Source: Novosphingobium sp. (GTDB taxonomy: Bacteria; Pseudomonadota; Alphaproteobacteria; Sphingomonadales; Sphingomonadaceae). Taken from it: a stretch of DNA of 54,736 nucleotides. This document shows positions 1 to 7,621 of this stretch, one piece after another. The stretch covers positions 1 to 54,736 of the forward strand of contig JAGIAR010000018.1 in assembly GCA_017744735.1 (NCBI GenBank), written 5' to 3'. The translations under genes were made by a program, and so were the position numbers. The first letter of the stretch is position 1. Each line of letters starts with the position of its first letter. The notes below the pieces were generated by a model that was not told the origin of the DNA, did no database searches, and saw only the letters and a list, made by a program, of their open reading frames with translations.

Positions 1-126
1 GAAAAGGTCGCCGCGCTCCACCTCGACAAGCTCGGGGTCAAGCTCACCACCCTCTCCCAGCGCCAGGCCGATTATATCGGCGTGCCGCAGAACGGACCTT
101 TCAAGGCCGATCATTACCGCTATTGA
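1..126 (+). CDS. ahcY: Adenosylhomocysteinase, C-terminal end (partial)
   Basis: The first 41 codons of the window are the 3' end of a gene that begins outside it. The peptide has the characteristic C-terminus of S-adenosylhomocysteine hydrolase, including a QADYIGV stretch and the terminal PFKADHYRY, which carries the conserved Lys and Tyr that help bind NAD+ in the neighbouring subunit. The enzyme splits S-adenosylhomocysteine into homocysteine and adenosine in the cytoplasm, pulling methylation reactions forward. The next gene is an adenosine kinase-like protein that would remove the adenosine product, which supports both calls. Confidence 0.95.
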   Translation, partial: EKVAALHLDKLGVKLTTLSQRQADYIGVPQNGPFKADHYRY

Positions 127-201
127 GGCTACCGACTTGCGATCCCGGCACTCCTCCTCCCGCCGGGATCGCATCCCACTATTGAAGGCGCGTACCCCCT
201 G

Positions 202-1179
202 ATGACCCAAGCGACCTACGACGTGCTCGGCGTCGGCAATGCTATCGTCGACATCCTCGCCCAGGCCGACGAGGCCTTCCTCGACAAGCACGGCATGGCC
301 AAGGGCGGGATGACGCTGGTCGACGAGGACCAGGCCCACGCGATCTACGCCGCGATGGGCGCTGGCGTCGAGGCATCGGGCGGTTCGGCCGGCAACACCA
401 TCGCCGGGGTGGCCTCGTTCGGCGGCAAGGCGGCCTTCATCGGCCGGGTCAAGGACGACGAATTCGGGAAAATCTTCGCGCACGATCTGCGCTCGCTCGG
501 GGTCGCTTTCGACACCCCCGCCGCCAAGGACGGGCCGGCGACCGCGCGCTGCCTGGTGCTGGTCACTTCCGATGCGCAGCGCACGATGAACACCCACCTC
601 GGCGCCTGCGTCGAACTGACCGAGGAGGATATCGACCCGGCGCTGGTCGCCGCGGCGCAGATTACCTATCTCGAAGGCTATCTGTTCGATCCGCCGCGCG
701 CCAAGGAAGCCTTCCGCAAGGCGGCGCGGCTGGCGCGCGAGGCCGGCCGCAAGGTCGCGCTCACCCTGTCGGACAGCTTCTGCGTCCACCGCTATCACGA
801 CGAATTCCTCGAGCTGATTTCGGACCACGTCGACATCCTCTTCGCCAACGAGGCGGAGATCGAGGCGCTCTATCCGGGCGCATCGCTGGCGGAGGCCGCG
901 GCGCAGCTCGCCGCGCAGGTCGAGATCGCGGCGATCACCCGCAGCGAGAAGGGCTCGCTGCTGCTGCGCGGCAGCGAACGCGCCGAAGTGGCCGCGCAGC
1001 CGATCGCGAAGCTGGTCGACACGACCGGGGCGGGGGATCTCTACGCGGCCGGCGTGCTGTTCGGCCTGACCCGCGGCAAGGAACTGGCCGAATGCGGACG
1101 CCTCGGCTCGATCGCGGCGGCCGAAGTGATCTCGCATTACGGCGCGCGGCCCGAGGTTTCGCTGGCGGGGCTGGTCTGA
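202..1179 (+). CDS. Adenosine kinase (PfkB/ribokinase family)
   Basis: A 325-residue PfkB-family sugar kinase. The N-terminal GVGNAIVDI stretch and the GGSAGNT substrate-binding motif are present, and the second PfkB signature DTTGAGD lies at residues 273-279, with Asp279 the expected catalytic base. Alphaproteobacterial proteins of this type are usually annotated adenosine kinase, converting adenosine to AMP. The position 75 bp downstream of ahcY on the same strand fits adenosine removal after S-adenosylhomocysteine hydrolysis. Substrate is inferred from context; another nucleoside or sugar kinase activity cannot be excluded from sequence alone. Confidence 0.85.
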   Translation: MTQATYDVLGVGNAIVDILAQADEAFLDKHGMAKGGMTLVDEDQAHAIYAAMGAGVEASGGSAGNTIAGVASFGGKAAFIGRVKDDEFGKIFAHDLRSLGVAFDTPAAKDGPATARCLVLVTSDAQRTMNTHLGACVELTEEDIDPALVAAAQITYLEGYLFDPPRAKEAFRKAARLAREAGRKVALTLSDSFCVHRYHDEFLELISDHVDILFANEAEIEALYPGASLAEAAAQLAAQVEIAAITRSEKGSLLLRGSERAEVAAQPIAKLVDTTGAGDLYAAGVLFGLTRGKELAECGRLGSIAAAEVISHYGARPEVSLAGLV

Positions 1180-1180
1180 C

Positions 1181-1321
1181 TTGCTTCCCCTCCCCGGCGG
1201 GGAGGGGATCGAGGGGGAGGGGGTTCGGCGCTTCAGGGACAGGCCGAACGCCCCCACCCAACTTCGGCTAGGCGGTGATGCCGCCAAGCCTGCGTATCCC
1301 TCCCCCTACCAGGGGGAGGAT
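1181..1321. repeat. Intergenic palindromic repeat, copy 1
   Basis: The whole gap between convergent genes is a nested inverted repeat. It starts with a G/C hairpin, has inverted arms around 1209-1255, then a GGCTA box, a small hairpin GGCGG/CCGCC at 1271-1285, the constant block AAGCCTGCGTATCCCTC (1286-1302) and a closing CCCCCT/AGGGGG hairpin. The same arrangement recurs at 13463-13630 with a different but still paired central stem. Confidence 0.75.
1187..1207. terminator. Perfect G/C hairpin after the adenosine kinase gene
   Basis: A 9-bp perfect stem (CCCCTCCCC / GGGGAGGGG) with a 3-nt loop begins 7 bp after the kinase stop codon. It lies between two convergent genes and has no T-tract, so it is either a bidirectional stem-loop terminator or simply the first arm of the repeat that occupies this gap. 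Confidence 0.4.
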
Positions 1322-1323
1322 AG

Positions 1324-2427
1324 CTACTTCCACGCACTCACCGTCACATGCACCGCCCCCTCGATCCCGCGCCCGGCGGTGGCGAGGATCGCGTCGTGCA
1401 CTCCGTCGAGTCCGAAATCGTGGCTGCATAATTTGTCGATCGGCCAGCGCCCGCTCGCGACGATGTCGAGCGCGGTCCGGACCGCGGTGTAGCTGTGCCC
1501 GCGCGGGGCGCGCAGGGTGAGGTAGCGTTTCTTGATCTCGTTGACCGGGACCTGCGCGCCGAGCCCGTTGAGGCTGAGCCAGGCGCCCTTGGCCGAGAGC
1601 GCGATCGCCTGCGCGGCGATGCTGCCGTCGGGGTCGCCGGTGGTGTCGACCACCACGTCGACCCCGCGCCCGCCGGTCGCCTCCATCACGACTTTCGCCA
1701 GATCCTGTTGCTGCACGTCGACCGCGATATCGGCGCCGAGCTCGAGGCTGAGGTCGAGCCGCGCGCGGTCGCGGGTCTGGCCGCAGATGATCACCTTGAG
1801 CGCGCCGGCGGATTTCGCGGCGAGCGCGCAGCCAAGGCCCTGCTGGCCGGGGCCGAACACGAGTACGGTCTTGCCGATCCCCGCGCCGCCGTCGAGCACC
1901 GCCCATTGCACCCCGTTGCCGAGCGGCACCGCCAGCGTCGCGTGGCGCGCGTCCATCGTCTGCGGGATCTTGTGCATCACCGCGTTGGGCGCGAGATACA
2001 TGTATTCGGCGTTCCCGCCCCACAGATGCGGCGCGATTTCGGCGTTGCAGGTGCCGTAGCGCAATGTGTTGAAGCGGTCCCTCACATTGAAGAAATCGGC
2101 TTCCATGCACAGGCGGAAATCGCCCTTGAGGCACCATTCGCAGTGCCAGCAGGGGAGGTATTCGTGGAGCGCCACGCGGTCGCCGGGCTTCAGGCCCCAG
2201 CGTTTCGCGGCCGCTGCGCCGAGCCGGTCGACCGTGCCGACGACTTCGTGGCCCATGATGCAGGGGGCGGTGTTCTCGCGCCGGTACATCTCGGGGTCGC
2301 TGCCGCCGACGCCCGAGCTTTCGACCTTGAGCAGCCCGTCGTTATCGCCGATCTGCGGCAGTTCGAACTCGCGGATCTCGGTTTTCTCGATCCCGGTCTT
2401 CACCGCGGCGCGCACCGTCTGTGCCAT
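1324..2427 (-). CDS. MDR-family dehydrogenase lacking catalytic-zinc cysteines
   Basis: A 367-residue medium-chain dehydrogenase/reductase, cytoplasmic, NAD(P)-dependent. The structural zinc lobe is intact (Cys93, Cys96, Cys99, Cys107 in CWHCEWCLKGDFRLC). At the catalytic site GHE (His60-Glu61) is kept, but the usual Cys of the GxCGSD motif is Gly41 (GVGGSD), and the second catalytic Cys is replaced in the PLGNGVQW region. The nucleotide-binding stretch VFGPGQQGLG is present. Closest relative in the window is the gene at 13637-14749, with the same substitutions. Start ATG is preceded by AGAGGGA. It is divergent from the MFS gene at 2523 and shares with it a gap holding an operator-like motif. 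Substrate unknown. Confidence 0.85.
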   Translation of the reverse strand: MAQTVRAAVKTGIEKTEIREFELPQIGDNDGLLKVESSGVGGSDPEMYRRENTAPCIMGHEVVGTVDRLGAAAAKRWGLKPGDRVALHEYLPCWHCEWCLKGDFRLCMEADFFNVRDRFNTLRYGTCNAEIAPHLWGGNAEYMYLAPNAVMHKIPQTMDARHATLAVPLGNGVQWAVLDGGAGIGKTVLVFGPGQQGLGCALAAKSAGALKVIICGQTRDRARLDLSLELGADIAVDVQQQDLAKVVMEATGGRGVDVVVDTTGDPDGSIAAQAIALSAKGAWLSLNGLGAQVPVNEIKKRYLTLRAPRGHSYTAVRTALDIVASGRWPIDKLCSHDFGLDGVHDAILATAGRGIEGAVHVTVSAWK

Positions 2428-2473
2428 GCATCCCTCTCATCTATCTCTCGCCCGTCCGATAACATGGCTGGAA

Positions 2474-2484
2474 TTGTTAGGCAA
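2474..2484. promoter_or_regulatory. Operator-like motif TTGTTAGGCAA
   Basis: An 11-bp near-palindrome matching TTGT-N3-ACAA with one mismatch, in the AT-richer gap between divergent MDR and MFS genes. Its reverse complement is identical to the motif at 29433-29443. A second half, TAACA, lies 12 bp to the left. Confidence 0.55.
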
Positions 2485-2522
2485 AAGAAGATACCGATAG
2501 CCGTGTATCGGGAGAGACGAGA

Positions 2523-3719
2523 ATGAGCATGACGAAGGCCCAGGTCGGGCTGCTGGCGGGTTTCGCCGCCCTGGCGCCGCTGGCGATCGACATGTACCTG
2601 CCGGCGATCACCCCGCTGGCGCACGATCTGGGCACTTCGGTCGAGCAGGCGGGGGCGAGCGTCTCGGTGTTCCTGTTCGGCATCGCGGGCGGCCAGCTGG
2701 TCGCCGGGCCGCTGTCCGACCGCTTCGGGCGCAAGCCGCTGTTCCTCACCGGGCTGCTGCTGTTCGCGGTGTCGGCGACGGTCGCCGCGCTGACCGCGAG
2801 CTTCGCGGTGCTGCTGGCGGCGCGGCTGCTGCAGGCCTTCGGGGCGTGCTCGGCGATGGTCTCGGGCCGCGCGGTGGTGCGCGACAAGCTGGATGCGACC
2901 GAGAGCGCGAAGTTCTTCTCGCTGCTCGCGCTGGTCAGCGGCATGGCCCCGGTGCTCGCGCCGCTGATCGGGGCGGGGCTGATCCAGTTCGGCAGCTGGC
3001 GGCTGATCTTCTGGGTGATGGCGGGCTTCGCCGCGCTGCTGGTGCTCGGCGGCGGGATCGGTCTGCCCGAATCGCGCTCGGCCGAGACAGCGCTGAAGGC
3101 CCGCTCGGAACATCCCTTCGCCGCCTATTGGGCGCTGCTCTCGGACCGCGGGCTGATGGGCTATCTGCTCGCGGCGATGTGCAACAGCGCGGCGTTCTTC
3201 ACCTATGTCGCGCAATCCTCGGTGGTGCTGGTGGCCGGCTACGGCTTCAGCCCGACGCAGTTCAGCGTGATCTTCGGGGTCAACTCGCTCGCGCTGGTCG
3301 GAGCGGCGCAGATCAACCGGCGGATGCTGCGGACCCGCGACACCGACCAGCTGCTCAGGCTTTCCGCCCGCAACGCGCTGATCATCGCCGCGCTGCTGCT
3401 GCTCGTCACGCTGACCGGCATCGGCGGCGTCTGGTCGCTGCTAGCGGTGCTGTTCTTCATGGTCGGCAGCATCACCCCGGTGCAGGCGAACACGATGGCG
3501 GGCGGGCTGGCGCTGGCGAACCTGCGCGCCGGATCGGCCGCGGCGCTGTTCGGCGCCTCGACCTTCGCGGGCGGGGCGGTGGCCTCGTGGATCGCCGGGC
3601 TGCTCTACGACGGCAGCGCGCGCGGGCTGGGACTGGTGGTTGCGGCCGGGCTGGTCGGCATGAGCCTGGCGGTGCGGCTGATCGTGCTGCGCCGCCCCGC
3701 CGTCGCGCAGGCCGCCTAG
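2523..3719 (+). CDS. MFS transporter, Bcr/CflA-type drug-resistance family
   Basis: A 398-residue inner-membrane carrier with about 12 predicted hydrophobic helices. The N-terminus (APLAIDMYLPAIT) is typical of the Bcr/CflA DHA1 multidrug family, and the loop 2-3 motif GPLSDRFGRKPLF is intact. Such proteins export small toxic compounds in exchange for protons. Start ATG at 2523 follows GGGAGAGACG. The gene is divergent from the MDR dehydrogenase at 1324 and shares its operator-containing upstream region, so it may export a toxic intermediate or substrate of this region. It ends 1 bp before the convergent SDR gene. Confidence 0.85.
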   Translation: MSMTKAQVGLLAGFAALAPLAIDMYLPAITPLAHDLGTSVEQAGASVSVFLFGIAGGQLVAGPLSDRFGRKPLFLTGLLLFAVSATVAALTASFAVLLAARLLQAFGACSAMVSGRAVVRDKLDATESAKFFSLLALVSGMAPVLAPLIGAGLIQFGSWRLIFWVMAGFAALLVLGGGIGLPESRSAETALKARSEHPFAAYWALLSDRGLMGYLLAAMCNSAAFFTYVAQSSVVLVAGYGFSPTQFSVIFGVNSLALVGAAQINRRMLRTRDTDQLLRLSARNALIIAALLLLVTLTGIGGVWSLLAVLFFMVGSITPVQANTMAGGLALANLRAGSAAALFGASTFAGGAVASWIAGLLYDGSARGLGLVVAAGLVGMSLAVRLIVLRRPAVAQAA

Positions 3720-3720
3720 C

Positions 3721-4560
3721 TCACCCCGCCATATTCTCCAGCGCCACCGTGTTCGCGCGGTCGCTCAGGTCCTTCCACTCGGCCATCTCGGCGAGCTGCG
3801 CCTTGAGCGAGGCCTCGATCATCACATAGGCGTCGGCCCCGCCGATGAACTGGCGCGGCGGGTTCGGCGCATCGGCCAGTTCGAGCAGCGCGCCCGCGAG
3901 ATCGGCCGCCTTGCCCTGCGCCAGATTGGCGATCATCGCCTGCATCCCGTTGCGCATGTCGTCGTACTCGGCCATCGGGTTGGCCGGCATCTGCGCGGTG
4001 ACGCCGAACTTGGTCGCGAAGGCGCCCGGCTCGATCACCGAGACCTTGATCCCGAACTGCGCGACCTCGGCCGCGAGTCCTTCGCTGAGGCCCTCGACCG
4101 CGAATTTCGATGCGCAATAGAGCGCCATGAACGGGCCGGAGACCCGCCCGCCGACCGAGGCGAAATTGATGATATGCCCGCTGCCCTGCGCGCGCAGGCG
4201 GGGCAGGGCGGCCCGGATCACGTCGATCGTGCCGTAGAGATTGACCTCGAACATCGCGCGGACGCGGTCGATGTCGGCCTCTTCCACCGTCGCCTGCACC
4301 GCCCAGCCGGCGTTGTTGACCAGCACGTCGATCCGCCCGAAGCGGTCGAAGGCGGCATCGAGCGCCGCGCGCACCTGGTCGGGCCGGGTGACGTCGAGCC
4401 CAAGGGCAAGGGCGCTGTCGGGGTATTGCGCGGCCAGATCCGCCACCGCGTCGCGGCTGCGATCGGTCACCGCGACCATGTCGCCGCGCGCCAGCGCCGC
4501 TTCCGCCAGCGCGCGGCCGAAGCCGGTGGCGCAGCCCGTGACGAACCATACCTTGCTCAT
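3721..4560 (-). CDS. Short-chain dehydrogenase/reductase (SDR)
   Basis: A 279-residue classical SDR. The cofactor motif TGCATGFG lies near the N-terminus (residues 8-15), followed by LDV, NNAG and the catalytic YCASK with an upstream Ser in the SVGG segment. It would oxidise or reduce a hydroxyl/carbonyl group with NAD(P)(H). The start chosen is ATG at 4560 (MSKVWFVTG), which puts the first beta strand at the N-terminus; an upstream in-frame extension of 20 residues looks non-coding. It is divergent from the MFS carrier at 4647, with an AT-rich palindrome between them. Confidence 0.88.
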   Translation of the reverse strand: MSKVWFVTGCATGFGRALAEAALARGDMVAVTDRSRDAVADLAAQYPDSALALGLDVTRPDQVRAALDAAFDRFGRIDVLVNNAGWAVQATVEEADIDRVRAMFEVNLYGTIDVIRAALPRLRAQGSGHIINFASVGGRVSGPFMALYCASKFAVEGLSEGLAAEVAQFGIKVSVIEPGAFATKFGVTAQMPANPMAEYDDMRNGMQAMIANLAQGKAADLAGALLELADAPNPPRQFIGGADAYVMIEASLKAQLAEMAEWKDLSDRANTVALENMAG

Positions 4561-4618
4561 GTGCTGTCCTCTCGTTACGCCGGTCGCGGCCCGCCGGGGC
4601 AAGCTCGCGATTGACTGC

Positions 4619-4644
4619 ATCGTTATACTATATATTTATACGAT
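4619..4644. promoter_or_regulatory. AT-rich palindrome overlapping the MFS start region
   Basis: An imperfect 26-bp inverted repeat with arms ATCGTTATAC and TTTATACGAT. The left arm contains TCGTTATACTA, which fits TNGT-N3-ACNA, the same form as the other operator-like sites. It ends 2 bp before the ATG at 4647, so a TATACT-type -10 here would give a leaderless or nearly leaderless mRNA. Confidence 0.55.
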
Positions 4645-4646
4645 AT

Positions 4647-6002
4647 ATGGGAGATAGCACAAGCACCGCAGCCGACGCCAAGGGCGTCAATCTCAACGAT
4701 CTGCTCGATCGGGGCAAATGGAGCGGGTTCCAGAAGTCGATCCTGGTCCTGATGTCGCTGGCCTATCTGGTCGACGGCGTCGCGAACCAGTCGCTCGGTC
4801 TCGCGATCCCGTCGCTGATGCAGGAATGGGGCCTGCCGCGCGAAGCCTTTGCCAGCATCGCCGCGGTCGGCCTGCTCGGGCTGACGATCGGCGCGGTGAT
4901 CGGCGGAATGCTGGGCGACCGTTTCGGGCGGCGCACGATGATGGTGGTCTCCACCGGCTTCTTCGGCCTGCTGACGATCGCGCAGGCCTGGGCAACCGCC
5001 CCGCACGAACTGCTGGTGCTGCGCTTCTTCGACGGGCTCGGCATCGGCGCGATGATCCCCAACGGCGCGGCGATGATCTCCGAATTCACCCCGCGCCGCC
5101 AGCGCCCGGTCGCGCTCGCGGTGGGGATGACCTTCATCGCGGTCGGCGGAATGATCGCCGGGCTGATCGGCAATGCGCTGCTCGGCCCCTATGGCTGGGA
5201 AGGGCTGTTCGTCGCGCTCGGCGGGATCGCGGTCGCGGTGTCGGCGCTGCTGCTGGTGTTCCTGCCCGAATCGCCGATCTATCTCGCCAATGCGGGCGCC
5301 AGCCAGGACCGGCTGCGCGCGATCGCGCAGCGCTGCGGACTGCCGGTCGGCGATGCGGAGATCACCGCCAACGATCCGCGCGCCGCGGCGACCCACCGCA
5401 CCCCGATCTCGGCGCTGTTCACCGGCGGCGTGGCGTCGAGCACGATCTTCCTGTGGCTGGCGTTCTTCTTCTGCCTGCTGGCGAATTATTCGATGTTCAG
5501 CTGGGTTCCGGCGATGCTCGCCGGCCTCGGCTTCCCGCCGCCGACCACCGGCCTCGGCATGACCTGGCTGTCGTTCGGCGGCGTGGTCGGAGGCATGGGC
5601 AGCGGCTGGCTGATCCAGAAGTTCGGTTCCAAGGTCGTGGTGCTGACCATGTCGGCAGGCGGCGTGATCGCGGCGCTTGCGCTCGGCATGCTGATCCAGG
5701 GCGGCCCGCAGCCGCTGATGACGATCCTGGTATTCCTGTTCGTGATCGGGACCTTCTCGGCCGGGCTGCTCAACGGGCTCTATACCTTTTCGGCCTTCCT
5801 CTACCCCGACAGCGCGCGCGGCACCGGCGTCGGCGCGGCCGCGGCGGCGGGGCGGATCGGCGCGATCGCCAGCTCCTACGCCGGCGTGATCGCGCTGGGG
5901 CTGGGCGGGGCCTCGAGCTACTTCCTGCTGATCGCCGGCTCGCTGGCGGTGTCGCTGGTGGGCGTGGCGCTGATCAAGCGGCAGATCCCGAAGGGGGGGT
6001 GA
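4647..6002 (+). CDS. MFS transporter, aromatic acid:H+ symporter (AAHS)-like
   Basis: A 451-residue 12-TM carrier. The N-terminal stretch with LLDRGKWSGFQ followed by a first helix, and the loop motif GMLGDRFGRRTMM, resemble the AAHS group (PcaK/BenK/MhpT types) that imports aromatic acids with protons. PESP at the end of the sixth helix also fits. Start ATG at 4647 has no Shine-Dalgarno sequence and sits just after an operator-like palindrome, consistent with a leaderless transcript; an upstream TTG at 4611 would run through the palindrome and is unlikely. The 3' end overlaps a convergent lipoprotein gene by 29 bp. Confidence 0.85.
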   Translation: MGDSTSTAADAKGVNLNDLLDRGKWSGFQKSILVLMSLAYLVDGVANQSLGLAIPSLMQEWGLPREAFASIAAVGLLGLTIGAVIGGMLGDRFGRRTMMVVSTGFFGLLTIAQAWATAPHELLVLRFFDGLGIGAMIPNGAAMISEFTPRRQRPVALAVGMTFIAVGGMIAGLIGNALLGPYGWEGLFVALGGIAVAVSALLLVFLPESPIYLANAGASQDRLRAIAQRCGLPVGDAEITANDPRAAATHRTPISALFTGGVASSTIFLWLAFFFCLLANYSMFSWVPAMLAGLGFPPPTTGLGMTWLSFGGVVGGMGSGWLIQKFGSKVVVLTMSAGGVIAALALGMLIQGGPQPLMTILVFLFVIGTFSAGLLNGLYTFSAFLYPDSARGTGVGAAAAAGRIGAIASSYAGVIALGLGGASSYFLLIAGSLAVSLVGVALIKRQIPKGG

Positions 6003-6288
6003 GGGGCGCGGGAGCAAGCCCTGCTGGCCCGGACATTGCAAAGCCTGCGCCCATTTCGTCCTGTTGCTGCTCGAGGCAGGCCGCCTTTCCGACGGCGTCG
6101 GGTTCTTGCGGGTCGATTGAAACCAGCCAGCGATCGGTGTCGGCGTCCTGATGTTCGATATGCCGCAGCTTGACGTGGCAGGCGGTCAGGGCCGCCTCGA
6201 CCTGCGCCAGCGTTGCGTTCGGGAATTCGTTTCCCGGGAAGCAGGCCGCCAGGGTGAGCGGAAAAAGAAGGGCGAGGCGTGCTTTCAT
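5974..6288 (-). CDS. Small putative lipoprotein
   Basis: A 104-residue protein with a short hydrophobic signal and lipobox LAAC (Cys16), so probably a lipoprotein at the outer or inner membrane facing the periplasm. The mature part contains two further Cys residues and a proline-rich tail. I do not recognise a family. No good Shine-Dalgarno sequence is visible before the ATG at 6288, and the 3' end runs 29 bp into the convergent MFS gene; both lower confidence. The upstream side is a repeat-rich region. Confidence 0.55.
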   Translation of the reverse strand: MKARLALLFPLTLAACFPGNEFPNATLAQVEAALTACHVKLRHIEHQDADTDRWLVSIDPQEPDAVGKAACLEQQQDEMGAGFAMSGPAGLAPAPLTPPSGSAA

Positions 6289-6394
6289 GCGGCGTTGTCT
6301 GTGACTGCGGGTTGCGGCAGTCAATTCGGTATGGCTACGGTAAGCGCCGCGCGGACGGGATATCCCGAAGGCGGGGTGAGGGGGCGGAATAGCC

Positions 6395-6693
6395 GGTCAC
6401 CCCGGACTTGTTCCGGGGTCCCGCTTTATTCGATCTATCGAACAATTGGTGCTCGCAGAGGCGCTGAGAACAAGAAAATAGGGGATTCGCGCAAAGCCGC
6501 TAAGGCGTGAAGATGGAGCGCTTGCGGCGCAGCCGCTTTCTCCTTCGACTCCTGCAGTGGAAGGGCCGGCTATCCGCCGGCTGGTCATCTTCGGGTCTTA
6601 GCGTCTTAGCGGCTTTGCGCGAAACCCTTGTCTGCTCTGCGCCTCTGCGAGAGAGAAATCAGCGGGACCCCGGAACAGGTCCGGGGTGACGGG
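6395..6693. repeat. ~300 bp long imperfect palindrome
   Basis: Nested inverted arms fold the whole stretch into one stem. The outer arms are the REP-like unit GTCACCCCGGACTTGTTCC at 6395-6424 and its inverse at 6662-6693. The middle arms are 6451-6507 and 6601-6653 (GCGCAAAGCCGCTAAG and its inverse, CGCAGAGGCGC and its inverse). The inner arms are GAAGATG at 6509 and CATCTTC near 6587. No transposase is encoded, so it looks like a non-autonomous or REP-type element. It occupies most of the gene-poor stretch 6289-6867. Confidence 0.75.
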
Positions 6694-6714
6694 ATAGGGT
6701 CAGGCCGCCGCCGC

Positions 6715-6832
6715 GATCCCGAAAATCTTCCGCATTGCGGTGATAGATCGCAGCCTTGTCCTCGGCCGAAATCTCGATCGCGTCCATCTGCTGGACCGAC
6801 AGTACGCTGTCCACGAAGGGATAGTGAATCTC
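6715..6832 (-). pseudogene. Duplicated 3' fragment of the amidohydrolase gene at 7622
   Basis: About 118 bp is nearly identical to the 3' end of the amidohydrolase gene (about 7631-7747). The translated pieces match, for example YPFVDS.LSVQQMDAI and ISAEDKAAIYHRNAE. A small indel near the end destroys the final residues and the normal stop, and there is no N-terminal part, so the fragment cannot be functional. It is separated from the intact gene by the orphan gene at 6868 and a REP element, which indicates a partial duplication or an insertion event. Confidence 0.85.
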
Positions 6833-6867
6833 GGTATGGCAGGGTTGCACTGGGCAGCGGCAGCTTC

Positions 6868-7422
6868 CTACTGTCGGATGACTTGCAGATATGGGTTGGG
6901 GGCAGGCGCAACGGCATATCCATCCGATGGCAGTACCCACTTTATATGTTGGTCAGGAGTAGTCGCGGTTCCGCCATCGACTTTGACTTTCGCAATCCAG
7001 TCATCGCCGCTCTGCACATATTCCGTGCAAATTTCTTTGTTCATCAGAGGCGCCATGCCTGCTGCGATTTTAGAAAGCATTGGTGCAGCTTTTTGGTGCG
7101 GGATTAATTGCCCGGCGTCACGCAGCTTGCCCTTCGCGATATCGTCCTTGCGGATATAGCCACATACCGCACCATTCTTCTCATACACCGTTGTAACGGT
7201 TTCAAGCGTTAGGGGCTCATCAGGAGCGAGCAGAACAAGCGCCGTATTATCCCACGAGCCGTCATTGTTTCTTCTATATGTTGCAAGCGACTGGCAGGTC
7301 TTTGCCGCGTCATTTGGCTCGTAACACTGAGCAAGCCCCTCGTCGGCCTTGCTCAGTGGATCAGGACCGCCGGAAGCGTTTGCCGTCGCAGTCAGCAATA
7401 ACAAGGCTTCAAGTCCCAACAT
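6868..7422 (-). CDS. Orphan exported protein of unknown function, lower GC
   Basis: A 184-residue protein with an N-terminal hydrophobic signal (LEALLLLTATANA) and probable cleavage near Ala-Ser, so likely periplasmic or secreted. The mature part has four Cys residues that could form disulfides and a C-terminal PDQHIKWVLPSDGYAV segment. I recognise no family. Base composition is about 50-57% GC in sampled stretches, clearly below its neighbours, and it sits between a pseudogene fragment and REP elements, which suggests acquisition by transfer. Start ATG at 7422 is chosen because it begins the signal peptide; a longer in-frame start exists at 7467. Confidence 0.6.
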   Translation of the reverse strand: MLGLEALLLLTATANASGGPDPLSKADEGLAQCYEPNDAAKTCQSLATYRRNNDGSWDNTALVLLAPDEPLTLETVTTVYEKNGAVCGYIRKDDIAKGKLRDAGQLIPHQKAAPMLSKIAAGMAPLMNKEICTEYVQSGDDWIAKVKVDGGTATTPDQHIKWVLPSDGYAVAPAPNPYLQVIRQ

Positions 7423-7533
7423 ATGCGTTTCTCTAGAATGCAGAAGCTGATCGACGGGTAGCGCCAAGTGGAAGCGGCAGCAATGAACGAAAAGCAGACG
7501 CAGCAGGAATCATCTTCTTCGCATCCCAACCTA

Positions 7534-7615
7534 GTCATTGCGAGCAGAGCGAAGCAATCCCGAGCGGCTTGTGATACGCTCTGGATTGCCGCGGGGCTTC
7601 GCCCCTCGCAATGAC
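7534..7615. repeat. REP-type hairpin element (GTCATTGCGAG arms)
   Basis: An 82-bp palindromic unit with perfect 11-bp outer arms GTCATTGCGAG / CTCGCAATGAC and inner arms GAAGCAATCC / GGATTGCCGC...GCTTCGC. This type of unit is common between genes in alphaproteobacteria. It lies 7 bp from the amidohydrolase stop codon and may also act as a transcription terminator. Confidence 0.75.
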
Positions 7616-7621
7616 GAAGGG

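Noticed and set aside
4623..6041. A 472-codon minus-strand frame opposite the AAHS-like carrier
   Set aside because: Rich in Arg, Gln, Asp and His without hydrophobic helices or motifs; the carrier on the plus strand has 12 helices and the MFS motif.
6395..7615. An insertion sequence in the repeat-rich region
   Set aside because: No transposase, no IS-type terminal inverted repeats around a coding gene and no clear target duplication; REP-type palindromes explain the structure better.
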